From Chloroflexota bacterium (lineage in GTDB: Bacteria; Chloroflexota; UBA11872; VXOZ01), in assembly GCA_028874195.1 (NCBI GenBank), contig JAPPLM010000057.1:1-62994 (forward strand): DNA of 62,994 nt, read 5' to 3'. Under the pieces are notes generated by a model. That model was not told the origin of the DNA. It did no database searches and saw only the letters and a list, made by a program, of their open reading frames with translations. Shown one piece after another: positions 16,143-24,665 of this stretch (position 1 is its first letter; each line of letters begins with the position of its first letter). A program made the position numbers and the translations under genes.

Positions 16143-17363
16143 ATGAAGCGACCGACACGCAAACTCATGAGTCGCCGCAACATTCTGCTGGCTGCCGGCA
16201 CCGCCACGGCGGCAATCGTAGCGGTAGCAGCCTGCGGACAGATGCCGGAGGAAGCACCCGAAGAGAAAGCTGAACCCGCCGCCACATCGCAAGCGGAAGC
16301 GGCGCAGCCCACTCCTTCGCCTGATCTGCCTCCTAACGTTCAGTTCTCCACTTTTGGCTGGAAGACAGACTTCTCCAAGCACAGTGTGCCGTTGGACGAA
16401 ATCAGCTCCGGTGGACCTGGAAAAGACGGCATTCCATCCATTGACTTTCCGCAATTTAACTCAGTCGACAAGGCATTCTATGCCGACACGGAACCCGTTG
16501 TAGTGGTGGAGGTGAATGGCGAAGCGAAGGCGTATCCCATTGAAATCCTGATCTGGCACGAAATCGTGAATGACACTCTCGGCGGCGTGCCGGTAACGGT
16601 GACGTTTTGCCCGCTGTGCAATACCGCCATCGCATTCGATCGACGCCTCGACGGCATTGTCTATGACTTTGGCGTGAGCGGCAACCTGCGCTATAGCGAC
16701 CTCATCATGTACGACCGCCAAACCGAGAGTTGGTGGCAGCAGATTACGGGAACAGCCATTGTAGGCGAACTCACCGGCAAAAAACTCACTTCGATCCCGG
16801 CGTCTATCGTCTCTTTTGCAGACTTTCAAAGCACCTACCCGAAAGGCCTGGTGCTCTCAAGCGAGACCGGCTATATGCGGCCCTATGGCAGCAATCCATA
16901 TCCCGGCTACGACAACATTTCCCGCTCTCCTTTTCTGTTCTTCGAGCCTGTTGACGGACGCCTGCCTGCCATGGAGCGGGTGGTGACGGTATCACTGAAT
17001 GGTGAGGACGCCGCTTATCCCTTCAACGTGCTGGCGGAACAGAAGGTGGTGGAAGATTCCGTCGGCGGAGAGCCAATTGTGGTCTTTCATCAACCTGGCG
17101 TGGATTCTCCCTTCTCTGCCACGGACATTGGCGCCGCCGGTGTTTTTGCACCCACCCTCGACGGCACAACCCTGAAGTTTAAAGTGAACGACGACGGGAC
17201 AATCGTGGATACCGAGACGCAGTCGCAGTGGAACGTCCTCGGCCGCGCTATTGCCGGTCCCCTGGAGGGCAAGCAGCTCCAATCTATCGTGAACGGCAAC
17301 CACTTTTGGTTCGCTTGGGCGGTGTTCAAGCCTGAAACGCGAGTCTTTGGCCTATCCGAGTAA
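16143..17363 (+). CDS. DUF3179-domain lipoprotein
   Basis: A 406-residue exported protein. The N-terminus has a twin-arginine-like SRRNILL, a hydrophobic stretch and a lipobox ending at Cys31 (VAAC), so it is probably a membrane-anchored extracytoplasmic lipoprotein; a Glu/Ala/Pro-rich linker follows. The DUF3179 core is marked by YPIEILIWHEIVND, TFCPLCNTAIAFD (Cys156 and Cys159), a GVSGNLRYSDLIMYDR segment and SWWQQITG. Family members are widespread but uncharacterised; the CxxC and conserved His suggest metal or redox binding. Coupled to the preceding Crp/Fnr gene. GGAG lies a suitable distance before ATG 16143, though Met10 would also give an intact signal. Confidence 0.88.
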   Translation: MKRPTRKLMSRRNILLAAGTATAAIVAVAACGQMPEEAPEEKAEPAATSQAEAAQPTPSPDLPPNVQFSTFGWKTDFSKHSVPLDEISSGGPGKDGIPSIDFPQFNSVDKAFYADTEPVVVVEVNGEAKAYPIEILIWHEIVNDTLGGVPVTVTFCPLCNTAIAFDRRLDGIVYDFGVSGNLRYSDLIMYDRQTESWWQQITGTAIVGELTGKKLTSIPASIVSFADFQSTYPKGLVLSSETGYMRPYGSNPYPGYDNISRSPFLFFEPVDGRLPAMERVVTVSLNGEDAAYPFNVLAEQKVVEDSVGGEPIVVFHQPGVDSPFSATDIGAAGVFAPTLDGTTLKFKVNDDGTIVDTETQSQWNVLGRAIAGPLEGKQLQSIVNGNHFWFAWAVFKPETRVFGLSE

Positions 17364-17457
17364 ACTACTCCCAATGGCATGCTATGAGTAGTTAGTTGGT
17401 GGCAAAGCCGGCACGAAGCCATCGTTAGCGTTTCGAATGGCGGCGCATCATCCTCGG

Positions 17458-18570
17458 TCAATCTCGGTAACCTTCAAAACGAGTCGGATCCCAATGGGAG
17501 ATTGAGCGGGAAGTCCGGCCGGTGGTTACGAGATCCCTGATGATTTCGGCGGTGATGGGCGCCTGCTGGATGCCCAGCTTATAGTGGCCGACTGCGTAGA
17601 AGTAGCCAGGGAGCGCAGAGGGCCCGACGAGTGGATAGCCATCGGGGCTAAAGGGGCGGAAACCAGACCAGAGTTCTTCGATGCTCCCTTCGGCTAGTGC
17701 CGGGATAGCTTGAATCGCGGCCTGAAGCATCCCCTGAATTGCTCCTGCGGTGTTACGCCTGTCGTATCCGACCTTTTCGCTCGTCGCACCCAAGACGATG
17801 CGCCCGCTCTTGCGGGGGATGATAATGAACTGCGGCAGGTTTATGAGGTGGGTGAGCGCGACGGAGTCCGCGCGCAAAGAGAGCATCTGGCCGCGCTCTG
17901 GTTGCACCGGAATGTGCTCTGGCGCTCCCCGCAGAGTGCCGCCCCAACTGCCGGTTGCATTGACTACTGTGCCCGCACTGTATTCTTGGTTCGCAGTGCG
18001 CACACCGGTGACCTTGCCCTCTTCGACTTGCAGCCCTTGGACGTCACAGCCGGTAATGACGTCAACACCCGCCTTGCGCGCGCCTACATCCAGTGCACGC
18101 AGTAGACGCCGGTTCTCAATATTTGCGCATGACGTGACCATGCCGAGTCTCACCGGGAGTGTGACCTCAGGCTGGCGTTTCCGCACTTCCCCAGGGGCAA
18201 TGAACTCGCATCCAAGGTTGGCCCCTTCTAACTGGGGTTGCAGCGCGCGCATGTTGGACTCATCATCCGCAGTAAGGGCGAGGTGTAGTGCCGGATGGCG
18301 CACTGCCTCTATGTCGATGCCAGTCTCTTCCACCAGTACGGGTGCCAAGGCCAACAGCATTTCGCTGCCCTCCACACGCAGGGAAAAGTCGGCAATGCTC
18401 TCGTAGGGATAGGGTCGGCTCATGAGCACACCGGCGGACGCCCACGACGCTTCTTTGCCCACCTCGCTGCGTTCGAGCAGCGCCACGGAAAGGCCGGCAT
18501 TGCGCACGGCGCGCGCGATCATGAGTCCGATGATACCTGCGCCAACGATTACAACATCATAGGTTTTCAT
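17458..18570 (-). CDS. thiO: Glycine oxidase-like FAD enzyme (ThiO family)
   Basis: A 370-residue DAO-family flavoprotein that would oxidise glycine or a related amine to an imine, producing H2O2; in thiamine synthesis this supplies iminoglycine for the thiazole ring. The FAD loop GAGIIG is within the first 15 residues, followed by ERSEVGKEASWASAGVL, and the C-terminal GFRPFSPDGYPLVGP and GHYKLGIQQAP segments match ThiO. The start is set at Met8 of the longer frame, next to the flavin strand. No thi genes or TPP riboswitch are visible nearby, so a role in amine catabolism instead of thiamine synthesis is possible. It is convergent with the DUF3179 gene. Confidence 0.8.
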   Translation of the reverse strand: MKTYDVVIVGAGIIGLMIARAVRNAGLSVALLERSEVGKEASWASAGVLMSRPYPYESIADFSLRVEGSEMLLALAPVLVEETGIDIEAVRHPALHLALTADDESNMRALQPQLEGANLGCEFIAPGEVRKRQPEVTLPVRLGMVTSCANIENRRLLRALDVGARKAGVDVITGCDVQGLQVEEGKVTGVRTANQEYSAGTVVNATGSWGGTLRGAPEHIPVQPERGQMLSLRADSVALTHLINLPQFIIIPRKSGRIVLGATSEKVGYDRRNTAGAIQGMLQAAIQAIPALAEGSIEELWSGFRPFSPDGYPLVGPSALPGYFYAVGHYKLGIQQAPITAEIIRDLVTTGRTSRSISHWDPTRFEGYRD

Positions 18571-18880
18571 GCCGGCATTTAGTCCCCTCATGCAAAGCCA
18601 ACTGCGGCGCTGGGTGCTCTGGCTTTCAATTCTACTCTAATCGTGCTGGTGATTATCGCTCTCGCAGACTTGCTTTTGCGTCAGCGTCCAGGACCGCAAA
18701 GCAGCTACACAAAGTCTCTTCACGGCTTACGACCCAAGCCGTCTAAAGGTGTGAGTTGCTTTAGCCCCCTAGTTGAACCTGCATCAATCCACTCGGTCTG
18801 ATTGTGGCATAATCGAACGTGCCGCAACGCGGGTTGCCGCCCACTCATGACATTTGGGAGCGAATGCCAAGAGATTTGTC
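18571..18880. other. Divergent intergenic region
   Basis: About 310 bases between the divergent ThiO-like and nucleoside hydrolase genes. No gene is seen. TTGAAC near 18774 and CATAAT near 18809 are promoter-like hexamers but are spaced too far apart to pair. Confidence 0.35.
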
Positions 18881-19762
18881 ATGCCGGAAAAAGTGCTCTT
18901 CGACACAGACATCGGCACTGACATCGATGACGCGGTGTGCTTGGCATACCTGCTGGCTCAGCCAGCGTGCGATCTTCTCGGCATTACCACCGTGAGCGGT
19001 GAGGCCACGAGACGCGCCATGCTGGCAAGCGCCTTGTGCCGGGCGGCTGGCAAGGACGTACCAATTCATCCCGGCGCGGAAGATCCGCTGCTCATTGCGC
19101 AGAAGCAACCCAGGGCGCAACAAGCGGACGCATTGGGTGACTGGCCGCACAGTTGCACGTTTCCACAGGGATCAGCAGTTGAGTTTCTGCGGCAGACCAT
19201 TCGCGCCCATCCCGGTGAGGTAACGCTGCTCGCAGTCGGCCCGTTGACCAATGTCGGTCTCTTATTTCGCGCAGACCCTGAGATTCCCAAGCTACTAAAG
19301 GGGTTAGTGCTCATGTGCGGCCAGTTCTTTGGTCGTTCACCGGGCAGGGGACCGATGGAATGGAATGCTTCTTGCGATCCCCATGCCGCTGCCATTGTCT
19401 ATCAGAGCGCGGTTGCAGTGCATCGTTCGCATGGCCTCGACGTCACCCATCAGGTCAGCATGCCAGCAAAGGAAGTTCGCGCAAGGTTTCAAGCGCCACT
19501 GCTTCGACCGGTGGCGGCGTTTGCTGAGGTTTTCTTCGAGCATCGGGACGAAATCACATTCCACGATCCACTCGCCGCTGCTACGATTTTCGACGATAGC
19601 ATTTGCACGTTTTCACGTGGCAACGTGCACGTTGAACTGGAGAGCCCGCGCCTTGCGGGCTACATGCACTGGCAGGTTAACGGAGGAAAGGGTTCACACC
19701 AGGTCGCAGACACGGTAGACCCAGATCGATTCTTTGCCCACTATTTTTCAGTGTTTAGCTAA
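18881..19762 (+). CDS. Inosine-uridine-preferring-type nucleoside hydrolase
   Basis: A 293-residue protein of the nucleoside N-ribohydrolase family, releasing a base and ribose from nucleosides for salvage. The calcium-binding N-terminal motif [11 protein letters not shown] occupies residues 8-18; [11 protein letters not shown] (mid-protein) and [18 protein letters not shown] are also diagnostic. Start is ATG 18881; a TTG nine codons upstream is in frame but would add an unconserved stretch. The downstream MOSC gene follows by 11 bases with a good ribosome site (AAGGAG), so both are probably co-transcribed. Substrate range is not determinable. Confidence 0.92.
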   Translation: MPEKVLFDTDIGTDIDDAVCLAYLLAQPACDLLGITTVSGEATRRAMLASALCRAAGKDVPIHPGAEDPLLIAQKQPRAQQADALGDWPHSCTFPQGSAVEFLRQTIRAHPGEVTLLAVGPLTNVGLLFRADPEIPKLLKGLVLMCGQFFGRSPGRGPMEWNASCDPHAAAIVYQSAVAVHRSHGLDVTHQVSMPAKEVRARFQAPLLRPVAAFAEVFFEHRDEITFHDPLAAATIFDDSICTFSRGNVHVELESPRLAGYMHWQVNGGKGSHQVADTVDPDRFFAHYFSVFS

Positions 19763-19773
19763 GGAGAACGAGC

Positions 19774-20250
19774 ATGTTCGAAGGTAAGGTTCTAGGCATC
19801 TATACCGCCCCGGCCCGCCGGGAGCCCATGGTCTCACACCAAGAAGTGCGTGTCGTCCCAGGCAAGGGCATTGAGGGCGACCGCTACTACATTGGCAATG
19901 CGACGTATTCGGACCGGGCGGGGCCGCATCGGGAGGTTACACTGATTGAGCTTGAATCCATCGACGCTCTGGAACGGGAGTACGGATACCGCCTTGAGCC
20001 TGAACTCTCCCGTCGCAACCTCCTGGTGTCCGGAGTGCCTCTCAACCATCTCATCGAACGAGAATTCTCGATTGGCACCGTGCGCCTGCGCGGACTGTTG
20101 CTCTGCGAACCGTGCGCGACTCTCGCTGAAACCAGCGGTCACGAGCACATCATCAACCACCTCTTGCATCGCGGGGGTCTACGTGCGGAGATCTTGACCG
20201 AGGGTACGATCCACGTAGGTGAAGCGGTCTTGCCAGGTGGTGGCGAGTAG
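19774..20250 (+). CDS. MOSC-domain protein
   Basis: A 158-residue stand-alone MOSC domain, the fold shared with the C-termini of molybdenum cofactor sulfurases and with YiiM/mARC. Conserved features are GKGIEGDRYY, LIELESIDAL, RRNLLVSG, the Cys-containing CEPCATL and GLRAEIL near the end. These proteins bind molybdopterin-linked substrates and take part in N-hydroxylated compound reduction or sulfur transfer, but this one has no partner domain. It follows the nucleoside hydrolase with AAGGAG upstream of its ATG. Confidence 0.88.
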   Translation: MFEGKVLGIYTAPARREPMVSHQEVRVVPGKGIEGDRYYIGNATYSDRAGPHREVTLIELESIDALEREYGYRLEPELSRRNLLVSGVPLNHLIEREFSIGTVRLRGLLLCEPCATLAETSGHEHIINHLLHRGGLRAEILTEGTIHVGEAVLPGGGE

Positions 20251-20311
20251 CGGCTAAGCGCTCACGTATCTGCACCCAAAGGACATATGGATCTTGGCCG
20301 GATGCATGCGG

Positions 20312-21082
20312 CTATCCGGTCCTGTACCCTAGCGTACCGCCACCGTCCGCATAGAGTTCGGTACCGGTTATGTACGTCGCCTCATCTGAAACGAGAAAGA
20401 GCGCGGCGTCGGCCATCTGCTGCGGCGAAGAGATGTAATCCAGCGGAGCCCGCGCCGCAACGCCGGCGCGCATTGCGTCCGGATCGGGTTGCATGTTCAG
20501 AAAGCTCTCGAAGAGCGGGGTGGCAACGCTTGACGGGCAGAGCGAATTCGCCCGAATGCCATACTGCGCGCAGTCCAGCGCCAGCGCCCGGGTAAACGTG
20601 ATTACGGCTCCCTTGGAAGTGCAGTAGGCAATAGAGTGCGGTTGCGCGTGGACGCCCACCATGGAAGCAACGTTGAGCACTACCCCCTTTGTCTCCTTCA
20701 AGGCTGGCAACGCGTACTTGCAGGTCCAGTAGAGGCTCTTGACGTTACTGTTCATAATGCGGTCCCACTCGTCCTCGGTGGTACCCTCGACATCATTATC
20801 GACATAAATAGCGGCATTGTTTACGAGGATGTCCAACGCCCCAAACTGAGATTGCGTTTCCTTGAGCATAGCGCGCACGTCATCCTCGCTTGAAACGTCA
20901 GCGGCGATGGCAAGTGCCCGCCCACCTGCCTGTCTAATGTCGGACACTACGCGTTCCGCGCCCGCCTGATTTAGCTCTGCAATTGCTACGGCCGCGCCTT
21001 CGGCGGCAAAACGCACCGCCATGGCTTCCCCGATACCGCTGCCACCGCCGGTAATCAGTGCAACTTTGTTCTGCAATCTCAT
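20312..21082 (-). CDS. Short-chain dehydrogenase/reductase
   Basis: A 256-residue classical SDR. Cofactor motif TGGGSGIG is at residues 11-18, NNA at 88-90, the catalytic Ser is at about 140 and YCTSK gives Tyr153 and Lys157; the C-terminus ITGTELYADGG is the usual closing strand. The acidic residue after strand two (AIAELN) favours NAD(H). ATG at 21082 is chosen over an in-frame TTG two codons earlier because AGGAG is well spaced from it. Substrate is unknown. Divergent from the phosphofructokinase gene. Confidence 0.93.
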   Translation of the reverse strand: MRLQNKVALITGGGSGIGEAMAVRFAAEGAAVAIAELNQAGAERVVSDIRQAGGRALAIAADVSSEDDVRAMLKETQSQFGALDILVNNAAIYVDNDVEGTTEDEWDRIMNSNVKSLYWTCKYALPALKETKGVVLNVASMVGVHAQPHSIAYCTSKGAVITFTRALALDCAQYGIRANSLCPSSVATPLFESFLNMQPDPDAMRAGVAARAPLDYISSPQQMADAALFLVSDEATYITGTELYADGGGTLGYRTG

Positions 21083-21160
21083 ATCCAAGCTCCTGTAGAG
21101 TGCTCATTTTGGCCCCCAAGTCTTATGGGAGCACTTCGTCTCTGTGACAACTCTCGTGCA

Positions 21161-21193
21161 ATTATACCGACTACCGGGGTGGACTGAGGTCAA
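21161..21193 (-). promoter_or_regulatory. Possible promoter for the SDR gene
   Basis: On the minus strand a perfect TATAAT (21166-21161) lies about 80 bases before the SDR start. The nearest TTGACC (21193-21188) is 21 bases upstream, longer than ideal, so only the -10 is convincing. Confidence 0.35.
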
Positions 21194-21219
21194 GTTAACT
21201 ACCGAGAAGCAGGCCTGAA

Positions 21220-21248
21220 TTGACGGTTAATTGCCTAGACAGTAGCAT
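21220..21248 (+). promoter_or_regulatory. Sigma70-type promoter for the phosphofructokinase gene
   Basis: TTGACG (21220-21225), a 17-base spacer and TAGCAT (21243-21248). It predicts a transcript starting near 21255 with a leader of about 150 bases before ATG 21408. Confidence 0.45.
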
Positions 21249-21407
21249 GCACTGGAAGCGTCAAGTGTCGGGCACTCCCTGACGCTGAGCGGTTGCCAAG
21301 CATGGCCGTTGCGGCGTGGTATCACTTGTGCCGTCGCCCGCTGCGGGCGTCTTATCGCGGGCCCAGAATCCTTCAATTCTGCAGCAGACTTTCCCTACGC
21401 AATCATA

Positions 21408-22613
21408 ATGAGCGGGACGTTAGTTGTCGGACAATCCGGCGGGTCAACTGCCACGCTGAGCAACACGCTGGCAGGTGTGCTGGAAGCGGCGCTGCAGAGT
21501 GATGCCGTAGACCGCATTTACGGCATGTGCAACGGCATTGAAGGCTTGCTGCAAGAGCGTTTCGTAGATCTGACGAATGCCTCAACGCAGCTTCGTGACG
21601 CGCTTAGGCGAACTCCTTCTGCCGCCCTGGGATCTTGCCGCTATGGCTTGCAGGAGACTGACGCCGAGCGCGCGCTGGATGTGCTCAAGGCACATGACGT
21701 CCGCTATTTCATCTACATAGGTGGCAATGGCTCGGCCCTCACGGTGCAAGCGGTTGACCGCTGGGCGCAGGAGAGCGGCCACGATTTGCATGCTGTCGCA
21801 GTGCCCAAGACCATCGACAACGACCTTTGGGGCACGGACCACACCCCCGGCTACGGAAGCGCAGCACGCTTTGCGGCGCTTGCCGCGCTGGATGGCGGTT
21901 CGGATTCCTGGGCGCTCCGCACGCATGATCAGGTTAAGATTCTCGAGACGTTTGGCAGGAATACAGGATGGGTGACGGCTGCGACCGCGCTCGCCAAGCG
22001 TGAAGAGGCCGACCCACCCCATCTCATCTTTGTTCCCGAACGTCCGCTCACGCAGGAGCGCTTCCTGCAGGAGGTCCAAGCTGCCTTTGACCGTTTCGGC
22101 TACGTCCACGTCGCCGTTTGCGAAGGACTGCGCCGACCCGACGGCGAGTTGCTGTTCGCGTCCGACCGCGCCGTTGACCGGGATGCGTTTGGGAGAGGGC
22201 AACTTGGCGGTGTGAGCACGCTCCTTGCGGAATTGGTTGCAGATGAGTTGGATCTGAAGAGCCGCACAGACAAGCCCGGCACCATGCAGCGGGCGTGCTT
22301 GTCGCTCGCTTCATCGGTAGACCTTGAGGAGGCTTACCTAGTTGGCAAGGCTGCGGTGAAGGCGGCAGTCTCCGGCGATACCGGCAAGATGATTACTTTG
22401 GAACGCACGCCCGGCCCAGAATACGCGGTCACTACCGGTCTCATCGATGTTAGCGACGTTGCGGGCAAAGAACGGCCACTCCCTGACTCGTATCTCAATG
22501 AAGCCGGTAACCACGTAACTTCCGCATTCCTGGACTACGTGCGGCCCCTGATTGGCGCGCAGCTGCCGGAATATGTGCGGCTGTCCCTTCCCACGGTGTC
22601 CAAGCTGATCTAG
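21408..22613 (+). CDS. 6-phosphofructokinase family protein, cofactor uncertain
   Basis: A 401-residue PfkA-superfamily kinase that phosphorylates fructose 6-phosphate. GQSGGSTATLSNT opens the protein, the phosphoryl-donor loop is GGNGS (105-109), PKTIDND (133-139) carries the catalytic Asp, and GRNTGWVTA is the substrate loop. The donor-site residues are mixed: Gly at the fourth position of GGNGS is the ATP-type residue, while Lys in PKTIDND is found in PPi-type and in some ATP-type enzymes. The length also fits the longer PPi/ATP group. ATG 21408 is chosen because the family-like sequence starts there; the open frame extends 33 codons upstream. Monocistronic, with a promoter about 160 bases upstream. 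Confidence 0.88.
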   Translation: MSGTLVVGQSGGSTATLSNTLAGVLEAALQSDAVDRIYGMCNGIEGLLQERFVDLTNASTQLRDALRRTPSAALGSCRYGLQETDAERALDVLKAHDVRYFIYIGGNGSALTVQAVDRWAQESGHDLHAVAVPKTIDNDLWGTDHTPGYGSAARFAALAALDGGSDSWALRTHDQVKILETFGRNTGWVTAATALAKREEADPPHLIFVPERPLTQERFLQEVQAAFDRFGYVHVAVCEGLRRPDGELLFASDRAVDRDAFGRGQLGGVSTLLAELVADELDLKSRTDKPGTMQRACLSLASSVDLEEAYLVGKAAVKAAVSGDTGKMITLERTPGPEYAVTTGLIDVSDVAGKERPLPDSYLNEAGNHVTSAFLDYVRPLIGAQLPEYVRLSLPTVSKLI

Positions 22614-22703
22614 GGGTGGATACCAATCGAAGCAACCTGACTGGGACTCGGGAATGCCAATGCGCCAACCGGCTTGGCCTGTAGGTAAGAGAGACGATTC
22701 TGC

Positions 22704-23894
22704 GTGAAAACTCTTGGGTTTCTTTCGCGGCCAGCGGCCGGGTTACCTCGCACCGTTTTGATTCTCAGCACGGGTTTCTTCTTTGTCTTCATGGGCGCCA
22801 GCGCGTTCCAGCAGTTTCTCATCCCCTACCTGACGGACAAGGGCGTGACGACCGCCTTCCAGGCATCTGCCATACTAGCGTTGGTGTACATCTCGTTCCT
22901 CGTGTGGCGTGCCGTGGTCGCGTATACCCTTTACTACTTGGGCGAGTACTGGAGCACCGTGCTGGGCGCGGTGACGTATTCGCTCTTTGCCGTGAGCGCC
23001 TTTGCATTGAACCGCTTTGAGCTCCTGCTGATTGCTGCCGCGATGTGGGGGTGGGGAGCCGCGGCCATGTGGATCTCGAGCACCACCCAACTGCTCGATG
23101 CCACGGCCGACACGCACTACGGCCGCGCCAACGGTCTTTTGTACACTGCGACAACCGGGGGGCAAGCAATCGGTGTGCTCTTGCTCGGTCTCCTTATGAG
23201 CGTTACCAGTGTGGAATTTGGGCCACCGGTTGCGGCTGCGATCACAGGAATCGGCGTAGCGACGTTTCTCTTCTTGCCCTATCAACATACAAAGCGCGTG
23301 AAGCCCCGGCTGGCGCCGATTTTCCAGGTGTTGACTGTGCCAAGGACCGGCCTTGCCGCGCTCTTTCTCTTTCTTTCCTCTCTCGCCTTTGGCCTTATCC
23401 TCGGCAGTTTCAGCCAGATCATCGGCAGCGGCCAGGGGCACGGCATGCTGGCGCTGATAACTGCGGGGTATTGGATCGTCCGCATCTTTGGCAGCTATGC
23501 GGGTGGCTTTATCGCGGACTGGCTTGGCCGCGAGCAGGTTCTTATACTCTCATTCGGCGTGGCAGGTTTGGGTCTGCTCCTGCCGACGTTCTATGGTGGC
23601 ACGCTTACCATGAGCGTTGCGGCGCTGGCAATGGGCTTGCTCAACAGCACGGTGCCGGTGGCAACTAATGCCATGATTGGCGACCTCACCACTTTCAGCA
23701 ATCGTCACCTGGCAATCGCGTCGCTCTTCGTGTGGCGAGACCTGGGCGTAGGCATCGCCATCCTGGCGGGAGCAGCCATAATCTCACTTGCCGGTAGCGA
23801 ACAGTTGATCTTCGGGATCTTCGGCGCGGCATTCTTGGTCTCCGCCGGCTTTGCCTACTGGCTCAAAGGGCAGCCCATTGTGAAGATGGCCTAA
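22704..23894 (+). CDS. MFS transporter
   Basis: A 396-residue integral membrane protein with about twelve hydrophobic helices and a short basic loop in the middle (HTKRVKPRLAP), the layout of a major facilitator superfamily permease. A GGFIADWLGRE-type segment between helices in the second half is the usual loop-motif remnant. No specific subfamily or substrate could be recognised. The start is GTG at 22704, upstream of an unbroken hydrophobic first helix. It follows the phosphofructokinase by 90 bases and may be read from the same promoter, hinting at sugar or organic-acid traffic, though weakly. Confidence 0.85.
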   Translation: MKTLGFLSRPAAGLPRTVLILSTGFFFVFMGASAFQQFLIPYLTDKGVTTAFQASAILALVYISFLVWRAVVAYTLYYLGEYWSTVLGAVTYSLFAVSAFALNRFELLLIAAAMWGWGAAAMWISSTTQLLDATADTHYGRANGLLYTATTGGQAIGVLLLGLLMSVTSVEFGPPVAAAITGIGVATFLFLPYQHTKRVKPRLAPIFQVLTVPRTGLAALFLFLSSLAFGLILGSFSQIIGSGQGHGMLALITAGYWIVRIFGSYAGGFIADWLGREQVLILSFGVAGLGLLLPTFYGGTLTMSVAALAMGLLNSTVPVATNAMIGDLTTFSNRHLAIASLFVWRDLGVGIAILAGAAIISLAGSEQLIFGIFGAAFLVSAGFAYWLKGQPIVKMA

Positions 23895-23982
23895 GGTCCC
23901 TTGGGAACCGCTTGGTGCTGCAGGGCGCTACGTGACTGCTGCTAAGCGCGAGTTTCAGCGGTGGAGCAAGCAACGGCCAAAC

Positions 23983-24019
23983 AAAAAAAGGCAGAGCGGC
24001 ATGCATTGCCGTTCTGCCT
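23983..24019 (-). terminator. Rho-independent terminator of the fmdB-side operon
   Basis: A 13-base stem (one G-U pair) with a 5-base loop, arms at 23989-24001 and 24007-24019, is followed on the minus strand by seven T residues (23989-23983). It lies about 70 bases past the stop of the FmdB gene and lacks a T-run on the plus strand, so it serves the minus-strand operon. Confidence 0.9.
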
Positions 24020-24086
24020 CTCTGAATGAAAAAGCCTTCGTCAAAAGTGAATCACGGACACTGCGACTGCTACGGACACAAAAAGG

Positions 24087-24413
24087 TCAGTTGTCTTTAG
24101 TTGGCTTAGCCGACGAGGACTTCGATTCTCCGCCAGAGTCTGAGTTGGCCGTGCCTGCCGCCTTGGACTCGGCTTTGTCCTTTGCCGGAGCCTCTTTGGG
24201 TTTTGGGCTGCCGTTATTCTCGCTCTTGCCGTTATCCGTGCGGTTATCGGTTACGTACCAGCCACTTCCCTTAAATATCACGCTTGCGGGATGGAACACT
24301 TTACGCACCGCCCCGTTGCACTCAGGGCAGTTCGTCACCGGAGGATCGCTGAACCGCTGTTGCCGCTCAAAACTATGGTTACAATCATCACACGCATATT
24401 CGTACAACGGCAT
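24087..24413 (-). CDS. FmdB-family zinc ribbon protein
   Basis: A 108-residue protein whose first 45 residues form the FmdB/CxxC_CxxC_SSSS zinc ribbon: MPLYEYACDDC with Cys8 and Cys11, then CPEC with Cys29 and Cys32, followed by VFHPASVIFKGSGWYVTD, the hallmark end of the domain. The remaining 50 residues are a low-complexity, charged Lys/Glu/Ser/Gly tail likely to be disordered. Function is unknown; relatives are annotated as regulatory proteins. It is the last gene before a strong terminator and follows DNA polymerase III delta prime after about 250 bases. ATG 24413 is used; a GTG three codons upstream sits closer to GGAGG. Confidence 0.9.
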   Translation of the reverse strand: MPLYEYACDDCNHSFERQQRFSDPPVTNCPECNGAVRKVFHPASVIFKGSGWYVTDNRTDNGKSENNGSPKPKEAPAKDKAESKAAGTANSDSGGESKSSSAKPTKDN

Positions 24414-24665
24414 TGAAGACACCTACCTCCGCAGTCAGGTCTTGCGCTCTAGCTATTCGTCAGGCGAGACAAGCAGTCGGCTGCCTCTAGTCAGACATAA
24501 GATTGCCGCACCCGCACTTCATATACGGGCGTCTACCGCAGTTGGCGCGAACAATCTTGTCCGCTCAACGCAATTGAGGTCCAGCAAGGGCAAACGGAGC
24601 CCGGGCTGAACCAGCAACAACCAAGTTCCAAGTATACCATCCACAGCAGGACTTAGTACGGCGCT

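Noticed and set aside
17363-17458. AACTACTC/GAGTAGTT inverted repeat between convergent genes as a terminator
   Set aside because: Only eight pairs, a 15-base loop and no T-run on either strand.
17458-18880. TPP riboswitch near the ThiO-like gene
   Set aside because: No CTGAGA-type conserved core was found upstream of the gene.
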